Source: Gilvimarinus sp. 2_MG-2023
Lineage (GTDB): Bacteria > Pseudomonadota > Gammaproteobacteria > Pseudomonadales > Cellvibrionaceae
Direction of reading: 5' to 3'
Length of the DNA: 64,000 bases
Assembly: GCF_030547685.1 (NCBI RefSeq)
Contig: NZ_JAUOQM010000047.1
Coordinates: 1-64,000 of the forward strand
A program made the translations under genes and the position numbers. Position 1 is the first letter of the stretch. The number at the start of each line of letters is the position of its first letter. Below the pieces are notes generated by a model, which saw only the letters and a list, made by a program, of their open reading frames with translations, was not told where the DNA came from and did not search any database. Below, piece after piece: positions 1-8,601 of this stretch.

Positions 1-70
1 CGTTCTGCGTTCTGCGTTCCACGTTCTGCCTTCAGCGTTCCACGTTCCGCGCTATACTTTCCGCGTTCCA
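1..70. repeat. Heptanucleotide tandem repeat, cut by window edge
   Basis: The first 70 bases read as ten consecutive 7-bp units with consensus CGTTCYR. Units 1, 2 and 4 are identical (CGTTCTG), units 3, 6 and 10 are CGTTCCA, and the others differ by one to three bases. The array lies just past the 3' end of hda and probably continues to the left of the window. A related inverted arrangement occurs at 36029-36092. It does not look coding or CRISPR-like. Confidence 0.8.
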
Positions 71-78
71 CCCCAACT

Positions 79-792
79 CTAAACACCCAACGTCTTTTTA
101 ACAAACGGAATGGTCAGTTTGCGTTGTTCGGCCAGTGAGGCGTGGTCGAGTTTGTGCAGACAGCAAAACAATTGATTCATATCGCGCGGTACGCGTTGCA
201 CGATATAGCTGGCCACCTCTTCCGATAACTCTAGCCCCCGTTCTTTGGCGCGTTTACTCAGCGCTAGCATTTTTTCTTCGTCGTTTAGGGTGTCGACCGC
301 GTACACTACTCCCCACTGAAAGCGCGATTGCAAGTCGGCCAGCTGCACGCCCAAGGTGCGCGGGTTTTGCGTGGCGGCCACTAACAACAATTTACCCGAA
401 TCGCGCAGAGCGTTATACAGGTTAAACAAAGCCAACTCCCAATTGGCTAGCCCGGCAATATCGTCCAGGCCATCCAGGCACACTAAGTCCATATGCTCTA
501 GCCCTTCGAGCAGTGCTTCCGGGGCAAAGCCCATCACATCGCTTAACGGCAAGTACTGAACATTTAACTGGCGCGACTCGGCGTAGTGACAACTCGCCTG
601 TAATAAGTGTGTCAGGCCGGCCCCAGAGCTACCCCACAAGTAGACAAACTGCTCACCGCCGCCGTCGACTTGTTTTTTTAAACAGTCGACGATTTGCCGA
701 TTTACCGAGTGCTCAGGCGCAAAAAAGTTGGCAAAGGTGGAGTCGTCTTTAAGGCTAACTCCCAGGGATAATTGTTGCGGAGCACTACTCAT
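79..792 (-). CDS. hda: DnaA regulatory inactivator Hda
   Basis: Hda is an AAA+ DnaA paralogue that, bound to the DNA-loaded beta clamp, stimulates hydrolysis of DnaA-ATP after initiation of replication. The 237-residue length is normal for the family. The N-terminus carries a clamp-binding motif (QLSL, residues 7-10), followed by a P-loop GSSGAGLTH (about 54-62) and a Walker B stretch with LDGLDD (about 105). There is no DnaA-type helix-turn-helix DNA-binding domain, which separates it from DnaA itself. The start ATG overlaps the stop of the upstream DUF2066 gene by 4 bp, so the two are translationally coupled, an arrangement familiar from pseudomonads and relatives. Confidence 0.95.
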   Translation of the reverse strand: MSSAPQQLSLGVSLKDDSTFANFFAPEHSVNRQIVDCLKKQVDGGGEQFVYLWGSSGAGLTHLLQASCHYAESRQLNVQYLPLSDVMGFAPEALLEGLEHMDLVCLDGLDDIAGLANWELALFNLYNALRDSGKLLLVAATQNPRTLGVQLADLQSRFQWGVVYAVDTLNDEEKMLALSKRAKERGLELSEEVASYIVQRVPRDMNQLFCCLHKLDHASLAEQRKLTIPFVKKTLGV

Positions 793-1946
793 TGCTCCCC
801 CCCTTGGGTAAGCGATTGTTGTAAACGATAACGCAAAGGTCTTAACAATGAACCGCGCACTTGGTAGCGATTGCCGCTAAGACTGGTGCCGCTGACAGGC
901 AATAACATTTTTTTCAGCGCCAAGGTGTTTTCCAATTGAGTTACATCACCATCGGTAAATAATTTAAGCGTAAGCCCCTGAGAGGAGACTTGATGCATTT
1001 CTACCCGCCGCACCACCGCGAGTGAATTTAAATAAGATTCAATTCGTTTAAAATCGGCAAAACTGTTGGCGTTGGCAATAAACATGGCAATACTTGCTGA
1101 GCCACTTTCGCTGGGGCGAATAGCGTAAATATTGGCAAAACGATCGGCGATGGTATCCACTGCTTGCTGCAATAAATCGCCAGGGGCATCGGCTTGCCCA
1201 TCAAACATGACATCACCTTCGCCGTGCAGCAATTGCCAATTACCCCGGTAGCGGCCATCGGACAATTCACTGTAACGTAGGGCGATAATGGCATCAGCGC
1301 TATAGCGCTCAGAGGCTTGGCGAATTTGGCTGCTATCGAGCTGCCAAAGCGTTTGTTCTGACATAGCCAGGTGATCTTCCAAGTCAAACACCGGTGAGGT
1401 CACCGGTAGCCCACGCAACTGTGCTTGCTCACGCACCTGCTGCCAAGCGTCGGGATCGGTAACCAGCTGCAGTCCATCGCCCTCATTGGCAACAGCCCAG
1501 ATCAACACATTAGGACGGTTGGCCGGCCAGTAAGGCAGCCCGGCTTCGCGCAATAGCTGTTCGATCAGTGCGGCGGAGAACTTAAGGTTTAACGCCGAAG
1601 CGGGGATGCTCTCACCACTGATCGACTCTAGGGTTTCATCACTGGCGGCGTAGCTGTACTCATAAACGTACTCTTGCGCGTTGGTTAATGCCGCTTTAAT
1701 AGCCGGTGATTGCAAACTTTCTAAGGAGCCCGAAACTCGTACCACCACCCGCTCTAAGGCGTGCTTGGCGGCCGCCGCACGCTGCGCGGCTGATTGCGAT
1801 TTAACCAGCTCTTGCGCGCGATACAATTCAACGGTTTGATCGGCGCCAGCGGGCGCAACGATAAGAAAGGTCAGTAAGGCCAGTGTCAAAAATCGGGGGT
1901 ACAGTGTCACAGTGTGTCGACATCCAAAATGATGAAAGTGGCGCAT
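789..1946 (-). CDS. DUF2066 domain-containing secreted protein
   Basis: This is a conserved protein of unknown function that usually sits directly upstream of hda, as here (4-bp overlap). I start it at the ATG giving 385 residues. The longer reading begins at a TTG and adds 35 polar residues before the signal. A hydrophobic stretch (LTLALLTFLIVAPAGA) followed by ADQ resembles a Sec signal peptide, so the mature protein is probably periplasmic. A GTG at 1910 would put the signal nearer the N-terminus and is a real alternative start. The body is mixed alpha/beta without recognisable catalytic motifs. Family assignment rests on context and overall resemblance. Confidence 0.75.
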   Translation of the reverse strand: MRHFHHFGCRHTVTLYPRFLTLALLTFLIVAPAGADQTVELYRAQELVKSQSAAQRAAAAKHALERVVVRVSGSLESLQSPAIKAALTNAQEYVYEYSYAASDETLESISGESIPASALNLKFSAALIEQLLREAGLPYWPANRPNVLIWAVANEGDGLQLVTDPDAWQQVREQAQLRGLPVTSPVFDLEDHLAMSEQTLWQLDSSQIRQASERYSADAIIALRYSELSDGRYRGNWQLLHGEGDVMFDGQADAPGDLLQQAVDTIADRFANIYAIRPSESGSASIAMFIANANSFADFKRIESYLNSLAVVRRVEMHQVSSQGLTLKLFTDGDVTQLENTLALKKMLLPVSGTSLSGNRYQVRGSLLRPLRYRLQQSLTQGGEQ

Positions 1947-2080
1947 TGTAACAGGCAAATATTGCCTTTGCGCCCTTTCCTGTTCCGACTCGGCCGCGTT
2001 TGGCCGAATTGAGAACCACCGCGCCGAAGTTGTCTTGCGTAAAACAATCAATCTGCCCAGCTTAATTATTAAAACCTATT

Positions 2081-2095
2081 CGATAATAATTATCA
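2081..2095. promoter_or_regulatory. Fur box
   Basis: The bases CGATAAT-A-ATTATCA form the 7-1-7 inverted repeat of a Fur site with one mismatch to TGATAATnATTATCA. It lies 47 bp before the ATG at 2142, in the divergent region between the DUF2066 gene and the small sigma-like ORF, so iron-dependent repression of the rightward genes is likely. Confidence 0.75.
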
Positions 2096-2141
2096 TTTGC
2101 GTTAATGTTGTTTTCTCTTACCACCAAGGCGCGACTGACCC

Positions 2142-2366
2142 ATGGATGCTCTAGCTGTGCAATTGCGACATTACGAACCCAAATTACAGAAGTATCTAAC
2201 CCAGCGCTTTGGCTCGGTGCCACTAGCTCGCAAAGTCACCACCGAGACGCTCAACTCCATGCAAAACAGCGAGGTGTTGCCTTGCATTGGCAATCCTTAT
2301 GAATACATTACCGGTTACGCCGTTTCTTTGGCCATTCGCTATGCAAAACACAATAACCCAAACTAA
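2142..2366 (+). CDS. Short sigma-factor region-2-like ORF
   Basis: This 74-residue ORF follows the Fur box. Its sequence resembles the N-terminal region 2 of FecI-type ECF sigma factors: a helix LRHYEPKLQKYLTQRFGS, then a TETL segment in the place of the usual QDTF motif, then NPYEYITGYAVSLAIRYAKH matching the conserved xPxxYLxxIAxxLxxD helix. Region 4 (the -35 binding helix-turn-helix) is absent, and the next ORF, overlapping by about 26 bp, is an unrelated methyltransferase-like protein. It may be a remnant, an anti-sigma-like decoy or a small regulator. An AAGG about 13 nt upstream is a poor ribosome site. Confidence 0.5.
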   Translation: MDALAVQLRHYEPKLQKYLTQRFGSVPLARKVTTETLNSMQNSEVLPCIGNPYEYITGYAVSLAIRYAKHNNPN

Positions 2367-3111
2367 GCTTCCCGCCGACTTCACCTCCGCCCTGTACAGC
2401 CATGCCATGGCCGACCACCTGTGGCCCGAGTTGCGACTTTACGATAAGGCGGCGCGCGAGCTGTGGGAGCGCCTGCCGACAAGCACTCACCGAGTGCGCG
2501 CCCAGAAAACGCAAATTACCCGCAGCCTTTGGTACGACCAGCGCTGCCTAGAGTTTATCCGGCGCCACCCGAGCGCAACCTTTATTGCCCTTGAGGCCGG
2601 GTTGAACACACGGTTTCATCGCTTGAGCCAACAAGCCGAGTGGCCACGCTTTCAGTGGTGGGAGTTAGACCGGCCAGAACGGGCGGCCTGCAAGCAGCGA
2701 TTACTGCCCAGAGTGGACAATTACCGCATCGAACCACTCTGCCCCAGAGATATAGCCGGGCAACTGCAAGCCATTTTATACACCCAAGCCCGGCCAGTGA
2801 TGATTATCTGTGAAGCGGCCAATAGCCATTTTACCCAACCTCAGTGGTACAACTTGCTTAGTGCCCTGAAGCCTGCAACAACCTGCCAACCGATTGAACT
2901 GATTTTTGACTGCCCAAACCGAATATTTTTTCCATTCGGGCGCCGGCGGGCACTCACAGGCTCAATGACGCTACCTGCCCATGCTCGCGTACTGCGCCAG
3001 GACACTCTGCAACAGCCCTTGGCATCTTTAATGACCGGGCGGCAGCAGGGCTGGCATTTATCACTTGCCTCGGGGAGAGGCCGCAGACACGACACTAGTT
3101 CGCTCACTTGA
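2341..3111 (+). CDS. Leucine carboxyl methyltransferase-like protein
   Basis: The 256-residue product resembles class I SAM-dependent methyltransferases of the LCMT/TcmP family. It has the early R-S-x-x-YD motif, a glycine motif ALEAGLNTRFHRL where the family has LGaGLDTRfyRL, WWELDRPE matching the acidic strand-2 motif (E/D-x-D-x-P-E), and an ICEA segment in the place of the catalytic-loop EG. The Asp-to-Asn change in the SAM motif and the loss of EGxxxYL are departures from consensus, so activity is uncertain. I start at the ATG at 2341. An ATG at 2299 and a TTG at 2287 are alternatives. It overlaps the small sigma-like ORF and shares its Fur-controlled promoter, hinting at an iron-limitation role. 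Confidence 0.6.
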   Translation: MQNTITQTKLPADFTSALYSHAMADHLWPELRLYDKAARELWERLPTSTHRVRAQKTQITRSLWYDQRCLEFIRRHPSATFIALEAGLNTRFHRLSQQAEWPRFQWWELDRPERAACKQRLLPRVDNYRIEPLCPRDIAGQLQAILYTQARPVMIICEAANSHFTQPQWYNLLSALKPATTCQPIELIFDCPNRIFFPFGRRRALTGSMTLPAHARVLRQDTLQQPLASLMTGRQQGWHLSLASGRGRRHDTSSLT

Positions 3112-3337
3112 ATTGGACCACCCAACCTGCGCTCGCGCGCCTTGCCCAAGACGCTTGTGTGACGGCTGAGAGTGATAGAAATAACCGCCTAGACCACTCG
3201 GGTACCCACTCTTATAAGTGCCGTTGAATCTCGGCGTATTAACGGAAGTAATTGCCGCACTTTTCCGGTAGAATACGCGCCTTTGAGATCAACCCGCCCG
3301 AACCTGCGACCGGGCCCAGTACGGAATCTGTCAACGC

Positions 3338-4393
3338 ATGAGCGAAAACACCCCTACCTCCCTCAGTTACAAAGATGCCGGTGTCGATATCGACGCGGGT
3401 AATGACTTAGTTGAACGTATCAAAGGTGTGGCCAAGCGCACCCGCCGGCCAGAAGTTATGGCGGGCCTCGGCGGCTTTGGCGCTCTGTGTGAACTGCCCG
3501 AAGGCTATCGCCAGCCGGTACTGGTCTCTGGCACCGACGGTGTCGGCACCAAACTTCGCTTAGCGATGGATCTGGGTAAACACGACACTATTGGTATCGA
3601 CCTGGTTGGCATGTGCGTCAACGACCTGATCGTGGCCGGGGCCGAGCCGCTGTTTTTCCTCGACTACTACGCCACGGGCAAGCTCAATGTGGATGTGGCC
3701 GCCGATGTGGTCACCGGTATTGGCGAGGGCTGCGCACAGTCTGGCTGCGCGCTAGTCGGTGGGGAAACCGCCGAAATGCCCGGCATGTACGAAGGCGAAG
3801 ATTACGACCTGGCCGGTTTTTGTGTCGGCGTGGTGGAAAAAAGCGAAATTATCGACGGCAGCAAAGTGGCCACAGGCGATGTGCTGATTGGCCTGACCTC
3901 TAACGGCCCGCACTCCAACGGCTACTCACTGATCCGTAAAATCATCGAAGTATCCAACGCCGACCTACAACAAGATTGCGGCGGTGTTACCCTGGCCGAA
4001 GCGCTTATGGCCCCTACCCGCATTTACGTTAAGCCCTTGCTGGAATTAATCAAAACTCTGCCGGTGCACGCCCTGTCACACATTACCGGCGGCGGGCTAC
4101 TGGAAAATATACCCCGCGTATTACCCGATAACGCCAAAGCAGTGATTGACACTACGGCGTGGCAACTGCCACCGGTGTTTCAGTGGCTGCAAAAGGCTGG
4201 TAACGTCGAGCCTACCGAAATGTACCGCACCTTTAACTGTGGTGTAGGCATGATTCTAGCCGTGCCAGCTGAGCGCGCCGATGAAGCCATTACCCTGTTG
4301 ACCAACGCCGGTGAAACCGCCTTAAAGGTCGGTGTGATCAGTGAGGCCAGCGACGGTGAAGAACAAGTCGAGCTGCAAGGTCTTAGCCTATGA
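3338..4393 (+). CDS. purM: Phosphoribosylformylglycinamidine cyclo-ligase
   Basis: PurM (AIR synthetase) closes the imidazole ring in purine biosynthesis, turning FGAM into AIR with ATP in the cytosol. The 351-residue length is standard. Visible family motifs are the N-terminal [12 protein letters not shown], the ATP/phosphate loop [12 protein letters not shown], the [12 protein letters not shown] strand with its conserved Asn-Asp, [11 protein letters not shown], and the C-terminal THITGGGLxEN (here [11 protein letters not shown]). It overlaps purN by 4 bp (ATGA), forming the usual purMN operon. No obvious PurR operator was found in the roughly 220 bp upstream. A TAGAAT at 3270-3275 could be a -10 element. 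Confidence 0.97.
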   Translation: MSENTPTSLSYKDAGVDIDAGNDLVERIKGVAKRTRRPEVMAGLGGFGALCELPEGYRQPVLVSGTDGVGTKLRLAMDLGKHDTIGIDLVGMCVNDLIVAGAEPLFFLDYYATGKLNVDVAADVVTGIGEGCAQSGCALVGGETAEMPGMYEGEDYDLAGFCVGVVEKSEIIDGSKVATGDVLIGLTSNGPHSNGYSLIRKIIEVSNADLQQDCGGVTLAEALMAPTRIYVKPLLELIKTLPVHALSHITGGGLLENIPRVLPDNAKAVIDTTAWQLPPVFQWLQKAGNVEPTEMYRTFNCGVGMILAVPAERADEAITLLTNAGETALKVGVISEASDGEEQVELQGLSL

Positions 4394-5055
4394 GTTCGGC
4401 GTCACCCTTGCGTGTCGTGGTGCTCATTTCCGGCAGCGGCAGCAACTTGCAAGCGTTGATAGACGGACAAAAAGCAGGCGAGCTGCCCATCGAGATTGCC
4501 GCAGTTATCAGTAACCGCCCGGGCGTCAAAGGTTTGGAGCGCGCGACTAATGCCGGTATTGAGGCCATCACCCTGGATCACAAAGGCTTTGCCAGCCGCG
4601 AAGCCTTTGACAGCGCCCTGGCGCAACGCATCGACGGTTTTGAGCCACAGCTGGTGGTACTGGCAGGCTTTATGCGCATTCTCACCCCTGATTTTGCTCA
4701 GCATTATCTGGGGCGCATGTTAAACATTCACCCGTCCCTACTGCCTAAATACCAAGGTTTGAACACTCACCAGCGCGCCCTGGATGCGGGCGACAGTGAA
4801 CACGGGGTAACGGTTCACTTTGTGACCGCCGAGCTCGACGGTGGACCGGCTGCCATTCAAGCCGTCGTTCCCGTATTAAAAGAAGATGATGCCAGTACTC
4901 TGGCGAGCCGTGTGCAAGCCCAAGAACACGTTATTTACCCCATGGCGGTTAAGTGGTTTGCTGAGGGCACACTTCGCATGCACAACAATGCCGCTGTACT
5001 TAAGGGTGAACCTTTGCCCGCAAGCGGGTACCAAGTAAGGACCAATAACGTTTAA
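4390..5055 (+). CDS. purN: Phosphoribosylglycinamide formyltransferase
   Basis: PurN transfers a formyl group from 10-formyl-tetrahydrofolate to GAR, the third step of purine synthesis. The N-terminal GAR-binding loop [13 protein letters not shown] and the catalytic block [13 protein letters not shown] with Asn and His are intact, followed by the [15 protein letters not shown] region that carries the catalytic Asp. At 221 residues it is slightly longer than the Escherichia coli enzyme, with a short polar C-terminal extension. It is coupled to purM through a 4-bp overlap and followed by the DUF3108 gene after 11 bp. Confidence 0.96.
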   Translation: MSSASPLRVVVLISGSGSNLQALIDGQKAGELPIEIAAVISNRPGVKGLERATNAGIEAITLDHKGFASREAFDSALAQRIDGFEPQLVVLAGFMRILTPDFAQHYLGRMLNIHPSLLPKYQGLNTHQRALDAGDSEHGVTVHFVTAELDGGPAAIQAVVPVLKEDDASTLASRVQAQEHVIYPMAVKWFAEGTLRMHNNAAVLKGEPLPASGYQVRTNNV

Positions 5056-5066
5056 ATAGGGATGCT

Positions 5067-5825
5067 ATGCGACTGATACCCACACTTTTTGTTCTGGGCC
5101 TGAGCCTATTGCCCGTCGCGGTGACCGCTAACGCCCCAGAACAAGAGCAGCCTGACACCGAAACTGCAAACCAAGCGACACCGCCCAAACAGTTTAAAAA
5201 TATCTATCGGGCCCGTGCTTACGGCATTGGTATCACCGTTACCCACGAGCTGACCCCGACTGATTCTGGCCATAAGTTGCGCTTTTTTGCCGATTCATTC
5301 GTAGCCAGTATCGAAGAAATCAGCCATTTTGATTGGCCCACGCCCGAACGATTGCGCCCCACGAGTTACACCTATGAGCGCTCGGGGCTGGGCCGCGACC
5401 GCAGCGCCAAACTGGATTTTGACTGGGAGACAGGCAAAGTCACCAATAATGTTCAAGACAAACCTTGGAAAATGACTATAGAACCAGGGGTACTGGATAA
5501 ACTCAGCTTTCAAATTCAGCTGCAACATGACCTGATTGCAGGAAAAACCGAGAATCTGGCCTACGATATTGCCGATGGCGGCCGCCTTAAGCACTACCAA
5601 TTCGAGGTTGTGGCCGAGGAAACCCTTGAAACTCCGCTCGGCAAAGTAGACACTGTAAAAATCAAACGATCTCGCGAAGACGACGATCGCATCACTTACG
5701 CTTGGATGGCTCCCAAGTACGACTATCTTCTGGTAAGAATGCAGCAGGAAGAAGGGAGCAAGGTCTACACCATTTACATTCACGAATCCGAAGTTGACGG
5801 TGAAACAATTTCGGCCTTTGAGTGA
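5067..5825 (+). CDS. DUF3108 periplasmic protein
   Basis: This 252-residue protein starts with a Sec signal peptide (MRLIPTLFVLGLSLLPVAVTANA) and belongs by overall pattern to the DUF3108 family of predicted periplasmic beta-rich proteins. Features are an NIYRARAYGIGI strand near the mature N-terminus, an F-x-ADSFVASIEEISHF block, and a C-terminal DRITYAWMAPKYDYLLVRMQQ segment in which substrate-like adducts are often modelled. Its function is not known. It is often found directly after purN in related genomes, as here, and the short gap suggests co-transcription. A GGGATG upstream of the ATG is a weak ribosome site. Confidence 0.75.
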   Translation: MRLIPTLFVLGLSLLPVAVTANAPEQEQPDTETANQATPPKQFKNIYRARAYGIGITVTHELTPTDSGHKLRFFADSFVASIEEISHFDWPTPERLRPTSYTYERSGLGRDRSAKLDFDWETGKVTNNVQDKPWKMTIEPGVLDKLSFQIQLQHDLIAGKTENLAYDIADGGRLKHYQFEVVAEETLETPLGKVDTVKIKRSREDDDRITYAWMAPKYDYLLVRMQQEEGSKVYTIYIHESEVDGETISAFE

Positions 5826-5873
5826 TACGCTCACTCTAATTCAACAGACATTCACCCAGCAAAGGCACACATT

Positions 5874-6356
5874 ATGAATATTTCCGACAACTGCGTTGCC
5901 AGTTTTCACTACACGCTCACCGACAAAGAAGGCAAGGTACTTGATTCTTCTGACGGCCGCGAGCCTCTGGCTTACCTGCATGGTGCAAGCAACATCATTC
6001 CAGGTTTGGAAAAAGAACTGGTTGGCAAGCAAGTTGGCGACAAGTTAAAAGTAGACGTTCCAGCGGCTGAAGCCTACGGCGAGCGCAACGACGAAATGAT
6101 GCAAGAGCTCCCCGCTAGCATGTTCACCGGCGTTGAGAAAATCGAAGTCGGCATGGAGTTCCACGCCCAAACTGAACAAGGCACTCAGGTTGTTAGCATC
6201 GCCGCCGTCGACGGCGACAATGTTACCGTTGATGCCAACCACCCACTGGCGGGCGTAGACCTGACCTTTGATGTGGAAATCACCGATGTGCGCGAAGCGA
6301 CCTCTGAAGAGCAAGAGCACGGCCACGCCCACGGTGCCGGTGGTCACGAGCACTAA
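5874..6356 (+). CDS. slyD: FKBP-type peptidyl-prolyl isomerase, SlyD-like
   Basis: The 160-residue product is a two-domain FKBP isomerase with the SlyD architecture: a split FKBP fold (VLDSSDGREPLAYLHG and NIIPGLEKELVG) around an insert-in-flap domain, then a histidine-rich tail (HGHAHGAGGHEH). SlyD-type proteins catalyse proline isomerisation, act as chaperones and bind Ni/Zn through the tail, contributing to hydrogenase and urease maturation in some hosts. Here the tail is short with no cysteines, so metal binding would be modest. The gene follows DUF3108 by 48 bp and ends at a strong hairpin terminator. FkpB/SlpA is an alternative name, but the His tail favours SlyD. Confidence 0.88.
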   Translation: MNISDNCVASFHYTLTDKEGKVLDSSDGREPLAYLHGASNIIPGLEKELVGKQVGDKLKVDVPAAEAYGERNDEMMQELPASMFTGVEKIEVGMEFHAQTEQGTQVVSIAAVDGDNVTVDANHPLAGVDLTFDVEITDVREATSEEQEHGHAHGAGGHEH

Positions 6357-6365
6357 TTGCGCTAA

Positions 6366-6402
6366 ACAGTGGTCGCAGCGCGGCCACTGTCCCTTATTTT
6401 TG
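6366..6402 (+). terminator. Rho-independent terminator after slyD
   Basis: A 10-bp stem with one G-U pair (ACAGTGGTCG / CGGCCACTGT) around a 5-nt loop starts 9 bp after the slyD stop and is followed by CCCTTATTTTTG. It should end the purMN-DUF3108-slyD transcript. The 235 bases between it and the next hairpin at 6638 show no gene or recognisable signal. Confidence 0.8.
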
Positions 6403-6637
6403 TTCCATATCTCACCGTTCACTACACACCTACATTGCCACCGCCACTCAACACTTCAACCGGTAAAAGCAAACACGAGCTTAAAGTCTCGTTCGTATAC
6501 TCCGGGAACTCTACCTCAGCGTATGCCCCCACCTAATAGGTCGCCAGATCATTGACCGAAGACTTACAACAAAAAATTGCCGTATGTGCACGGCAACTGG
6601 CACTACAGCACCTAAATCAAACCCATCTATATTAGCC

Positions 6638-6670
6638 AATCAAAAAGGGTGCCCTGCACCCTTTTTGATT
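6638..6670. terminator. Perfect 15-bp inverted repeat, bidirectional terminator
   Basis: A perfect 15-bp stem (AATCAAAAAGGGTGC and its complement) with a 3-nt CCT loop has A/T tracts on both sides, so it can terminate transcription in either direction. It lies 19 bp beyond the stop of the minus-strand CARDB protein gene. Confidence 0.9.
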
Positions 6671-6688
6671 AATCGGCTGAACCTATCA

Positions 6689-8194
6689 CTAGAGCGCAAA
6701 CGCTGTCGTTTGTGTGTGCTGTCTCAGCATCCCACTCTCAGCGGCACCGCTACAATTTTGGTCGACGGTCACACGCACACGATACAGATTATTATTTTCT
6801 TTGATTTCAGATATCTGCTTTGTATGGTCTAAGCTGGCAACCAACACATGTTGGCCAGGCTTCAACAGGACATGACCGCTAACATTACGCGAGCTACCTT
6901 TGGAAACTGTAAAATTAGAGGCAGTATGCAAGGCTCCGCCTCCACTCAAGCGCTGAACTGAAGGTGCGCTATCGGCACTTCCTATATTTATTACATCGTA
7001 TTTAAAACGAAACTTGCAACCACGCATACTGCTCTCAACTGCATCGTTCGCAGCGACCTTAATGTGTCCGCCCCAAGGTGCCGATACCGTACCCAAGGTA
7101 AATCCCACCCGTGAAGCGAGATCGGGCAATTGCGTGCTCGGGTTATAAGTCGCTTGAACCATCTTCGGCTCTGCGCAGGTAGCCTGAAACTGCTGAATAT
7201 CAGACAGTTGTTGACCAGGCCTCTTGACCTCAATACTCACTGAGCGCAACGGTACTTGTTGCAGTGGTTGATTCACCTGTGACTGGCCGGGTTGCTGTAT
7301 CTTTTTGTTTAAACTAGTGTTTGATTGTGCCGACTCTTGCTTAATACTTAAGCTGTGATTGAGATGTGCCTGCGTTTGATTTTTGGCTAGTGTATATTCC
7401 TTCCAATGGTGTTCAGGTTGTCCATTTTTAATAAAACGGTACTGAAATTTACCCCCCATGGGGTTTGCAGTCACAACCGCCTTTACTGGCAGTTCGGCCG
7501 GACACACCCCTTGGTAATTAGTTTTATTCATGGATATATCTACGCCCTTAAGAGCAAACTTGGGCATGGTTGCTGGATTGATCACAGCCGTTTTTGGTGT
7601 AAAGGACCCACAGCTCACACGGACAGGGTGACTATCATTGACGCTTTTCGGATGATTGGCTAACGGCGAAGGACCTCGGCAGGTAAAATTGAACTGGCTT
7701 ACGGTTTTATGCATGAGTACCGAGAAACCCTGTTTCATAATCGTCAGTTTGTTGCCACCTTGCTGTATACGCTTATTCAACTCCTGATTGCAAGCTTCTG
7801 CCGCTTGTTGCTTTAAGACTGTATCGGGATTAAAGGTGAGACTCACTGTTTTCCAGGAGTTCGACCACGTCTTTTGATTTATGTTGGCGCTGGAGATCAC
7901 CTCCTTACTATAGTGAATCTTATTGGAGGTCTTATTCTGTACCTGAAGTCGTCCCCACTTCACCCAGTGCAAATTCTCACACCGACCTTTGGCCTGCATC
8001 ACAAAGTTCAGCGGTGAATTATCCACCTGATCGTAACTCTGGCCGTTACTGGATACGACTTTCATCACCGGCTCCGGTGAGACAGCCCGCTGATCCATCA
8101 TACTGATCCCCCAGCCTTCAAAGCGGGCAGCCTGTGTACTCACGGTTAGCGTGACGAGCATCACTCCGAGCGCAATTGTACAAGTTGATTTCAT
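6689..8194 (-). CDS. Secreted protein with C-terminal CARDB-like domain
   Basis: The product is a 501-residue protein with a clear Sec signal peptide (ends TQAAR), preceded by an AGGGGAA ribosome site. The last 130 residues have the CARDB (cell-adhesion related, bacterial) pattern: FKYDVINIGSADS, VSKGSSRNVSGHVLLKPGQH, then ASLDHTKQISEIKENNN. The middle of the mature protein holds two weakly similar segments (DISMNKTNYQGVCP with FQYRFIKNG) that look like Ig-type beta domains, and a Gln-rich linker. Cysteines occur in pairs, consistent with disulfides in the periplasm or outside. The function is unknown. A cell-surface or matrix role is only an inference. The gene stands alone between a strong terminator and small genes, and by eye is more AT-rich than its neighbours. 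Confidence 0.7.
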   Translation of the reverse strand: MKSTCTIALGVMLVTLTVSTQAARFEGWGISMMDQRAVSPEPVMKVVSSNGQSYDQVDNSPLNFVMQAKGRCENLHWVKWGRLQVQNKTSNKIHYSKEVISSANINQKTWSNSWKTVSLTFNPDTVLKQQAAEACNQELNKRIQQGGNKLTIMKQGFSVLMHKTVSQFNFTCRGPSPLANHPKSVNDSHPVRVSCGSFTPKTAVINPATMPKFALKGVDISMNKTNYQGVCPAELPVKAVVTANPMGGKFQYRFIKNGQPEHHWKEYTLAKNQTQAHLNHSLSIKQESAQSNTSLNKKIQQPGQSQVNQPLQQVPLRSVSIEVKRPGQQLSDIQQFQATCAEPKMVQATYNPSTQLPDLASRVGFTLGTVSAPWGGHIKVAANDAVESSMRGCKFRFKYDVINIGSADSAPSVQRLSGGGALHTASNFTVSKGSSRNVSGHVLLKPGQHVLVASLDHTKQISEIKENNNLYRVRVTVDQNCSGAAESGMLRQHTQTTAFAL

Positions 8195-8346
8195 GCTATT
8201 CCCCTAGTAAATAAGTATCGAACGTAAGTCGTACTCACCAAAGGAATAGTTCAAACAACTTGAATGTTTCAGAGCCTACAAAGACTAAAGCCAACCGTAT
8301 TGCCACTGACTCATAACACAATCACAATGGCATCCACCCTAGCGAC

Positions 8347-8589
8347 CTAGTGTGCCTCTACCTTTTCTTTACCGCAACGCTTGCACTGATAGCGAGTTAC
8401 AAGCTTGCCCTGCTTCACATCAAACTGTTGGCCGGTCACCACTTCCCACTTATGAAAACCGCTGCGGCAGAGCGTTTTCCCTTTGTGCTTTTGTTTGGGG
8501 CTAGGCCGTTTAAACGGGACAACGTTAGACATAGATAAAACCGTATAAGCAAGACAACATAAAATAAAGAATACTGCCGCCAATTTCAT
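8347..8589 (-). CDS. Small zinc-ribbon-like protein
   Basis: The reading frame encodes up to 80 residues. The core is LCRSGFHKWEV followed by YQCKRCGKEKV, with a CxxC knuckle and upstream Cys and His that could hold one zinc. The internal Met at 8532 gives a 61-residue protein starting MSNVVPFKRPS, the form I recall from small conserved proteins in pseudomonads and relatives. The longer form adds a hydrophobic 19-residue N-terminus resembling a signal or membrane anchor. Neither start has a good ribosome site. It lies 12 bp after the stop of the DUF3565 gene and may share its transcript. Confidence 0.55.
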   Translation of the reverse strand: MKLAAVFFILCCLAYTVLSMSNVVPFKRPSPKQKHKGKTLCRSGFHKWEVVTGQQFDVKQGKLVTRYQCKRCGKEKVEAH

Positions 8590-8601
8590 GAGGCAAGCAA
8601 C

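Noticed and set aside
1-70. CRISPR array
   Set aside because: Units are 7 bp with no spacers and no cas genes nearby; it is a simple tandem repeat.
2287-2340. Longer start for the methyltransferase-like gene
   Set aside because: The upstream TTG/ATG reading adds residues lacking LCMT features and has no better ribosome site; kept as alternative only.
3112-3337. PurR operator before purM
   Set aside because: No match to the 16-bp PurR palindrome was found by eye; only a possible -10 is visible.
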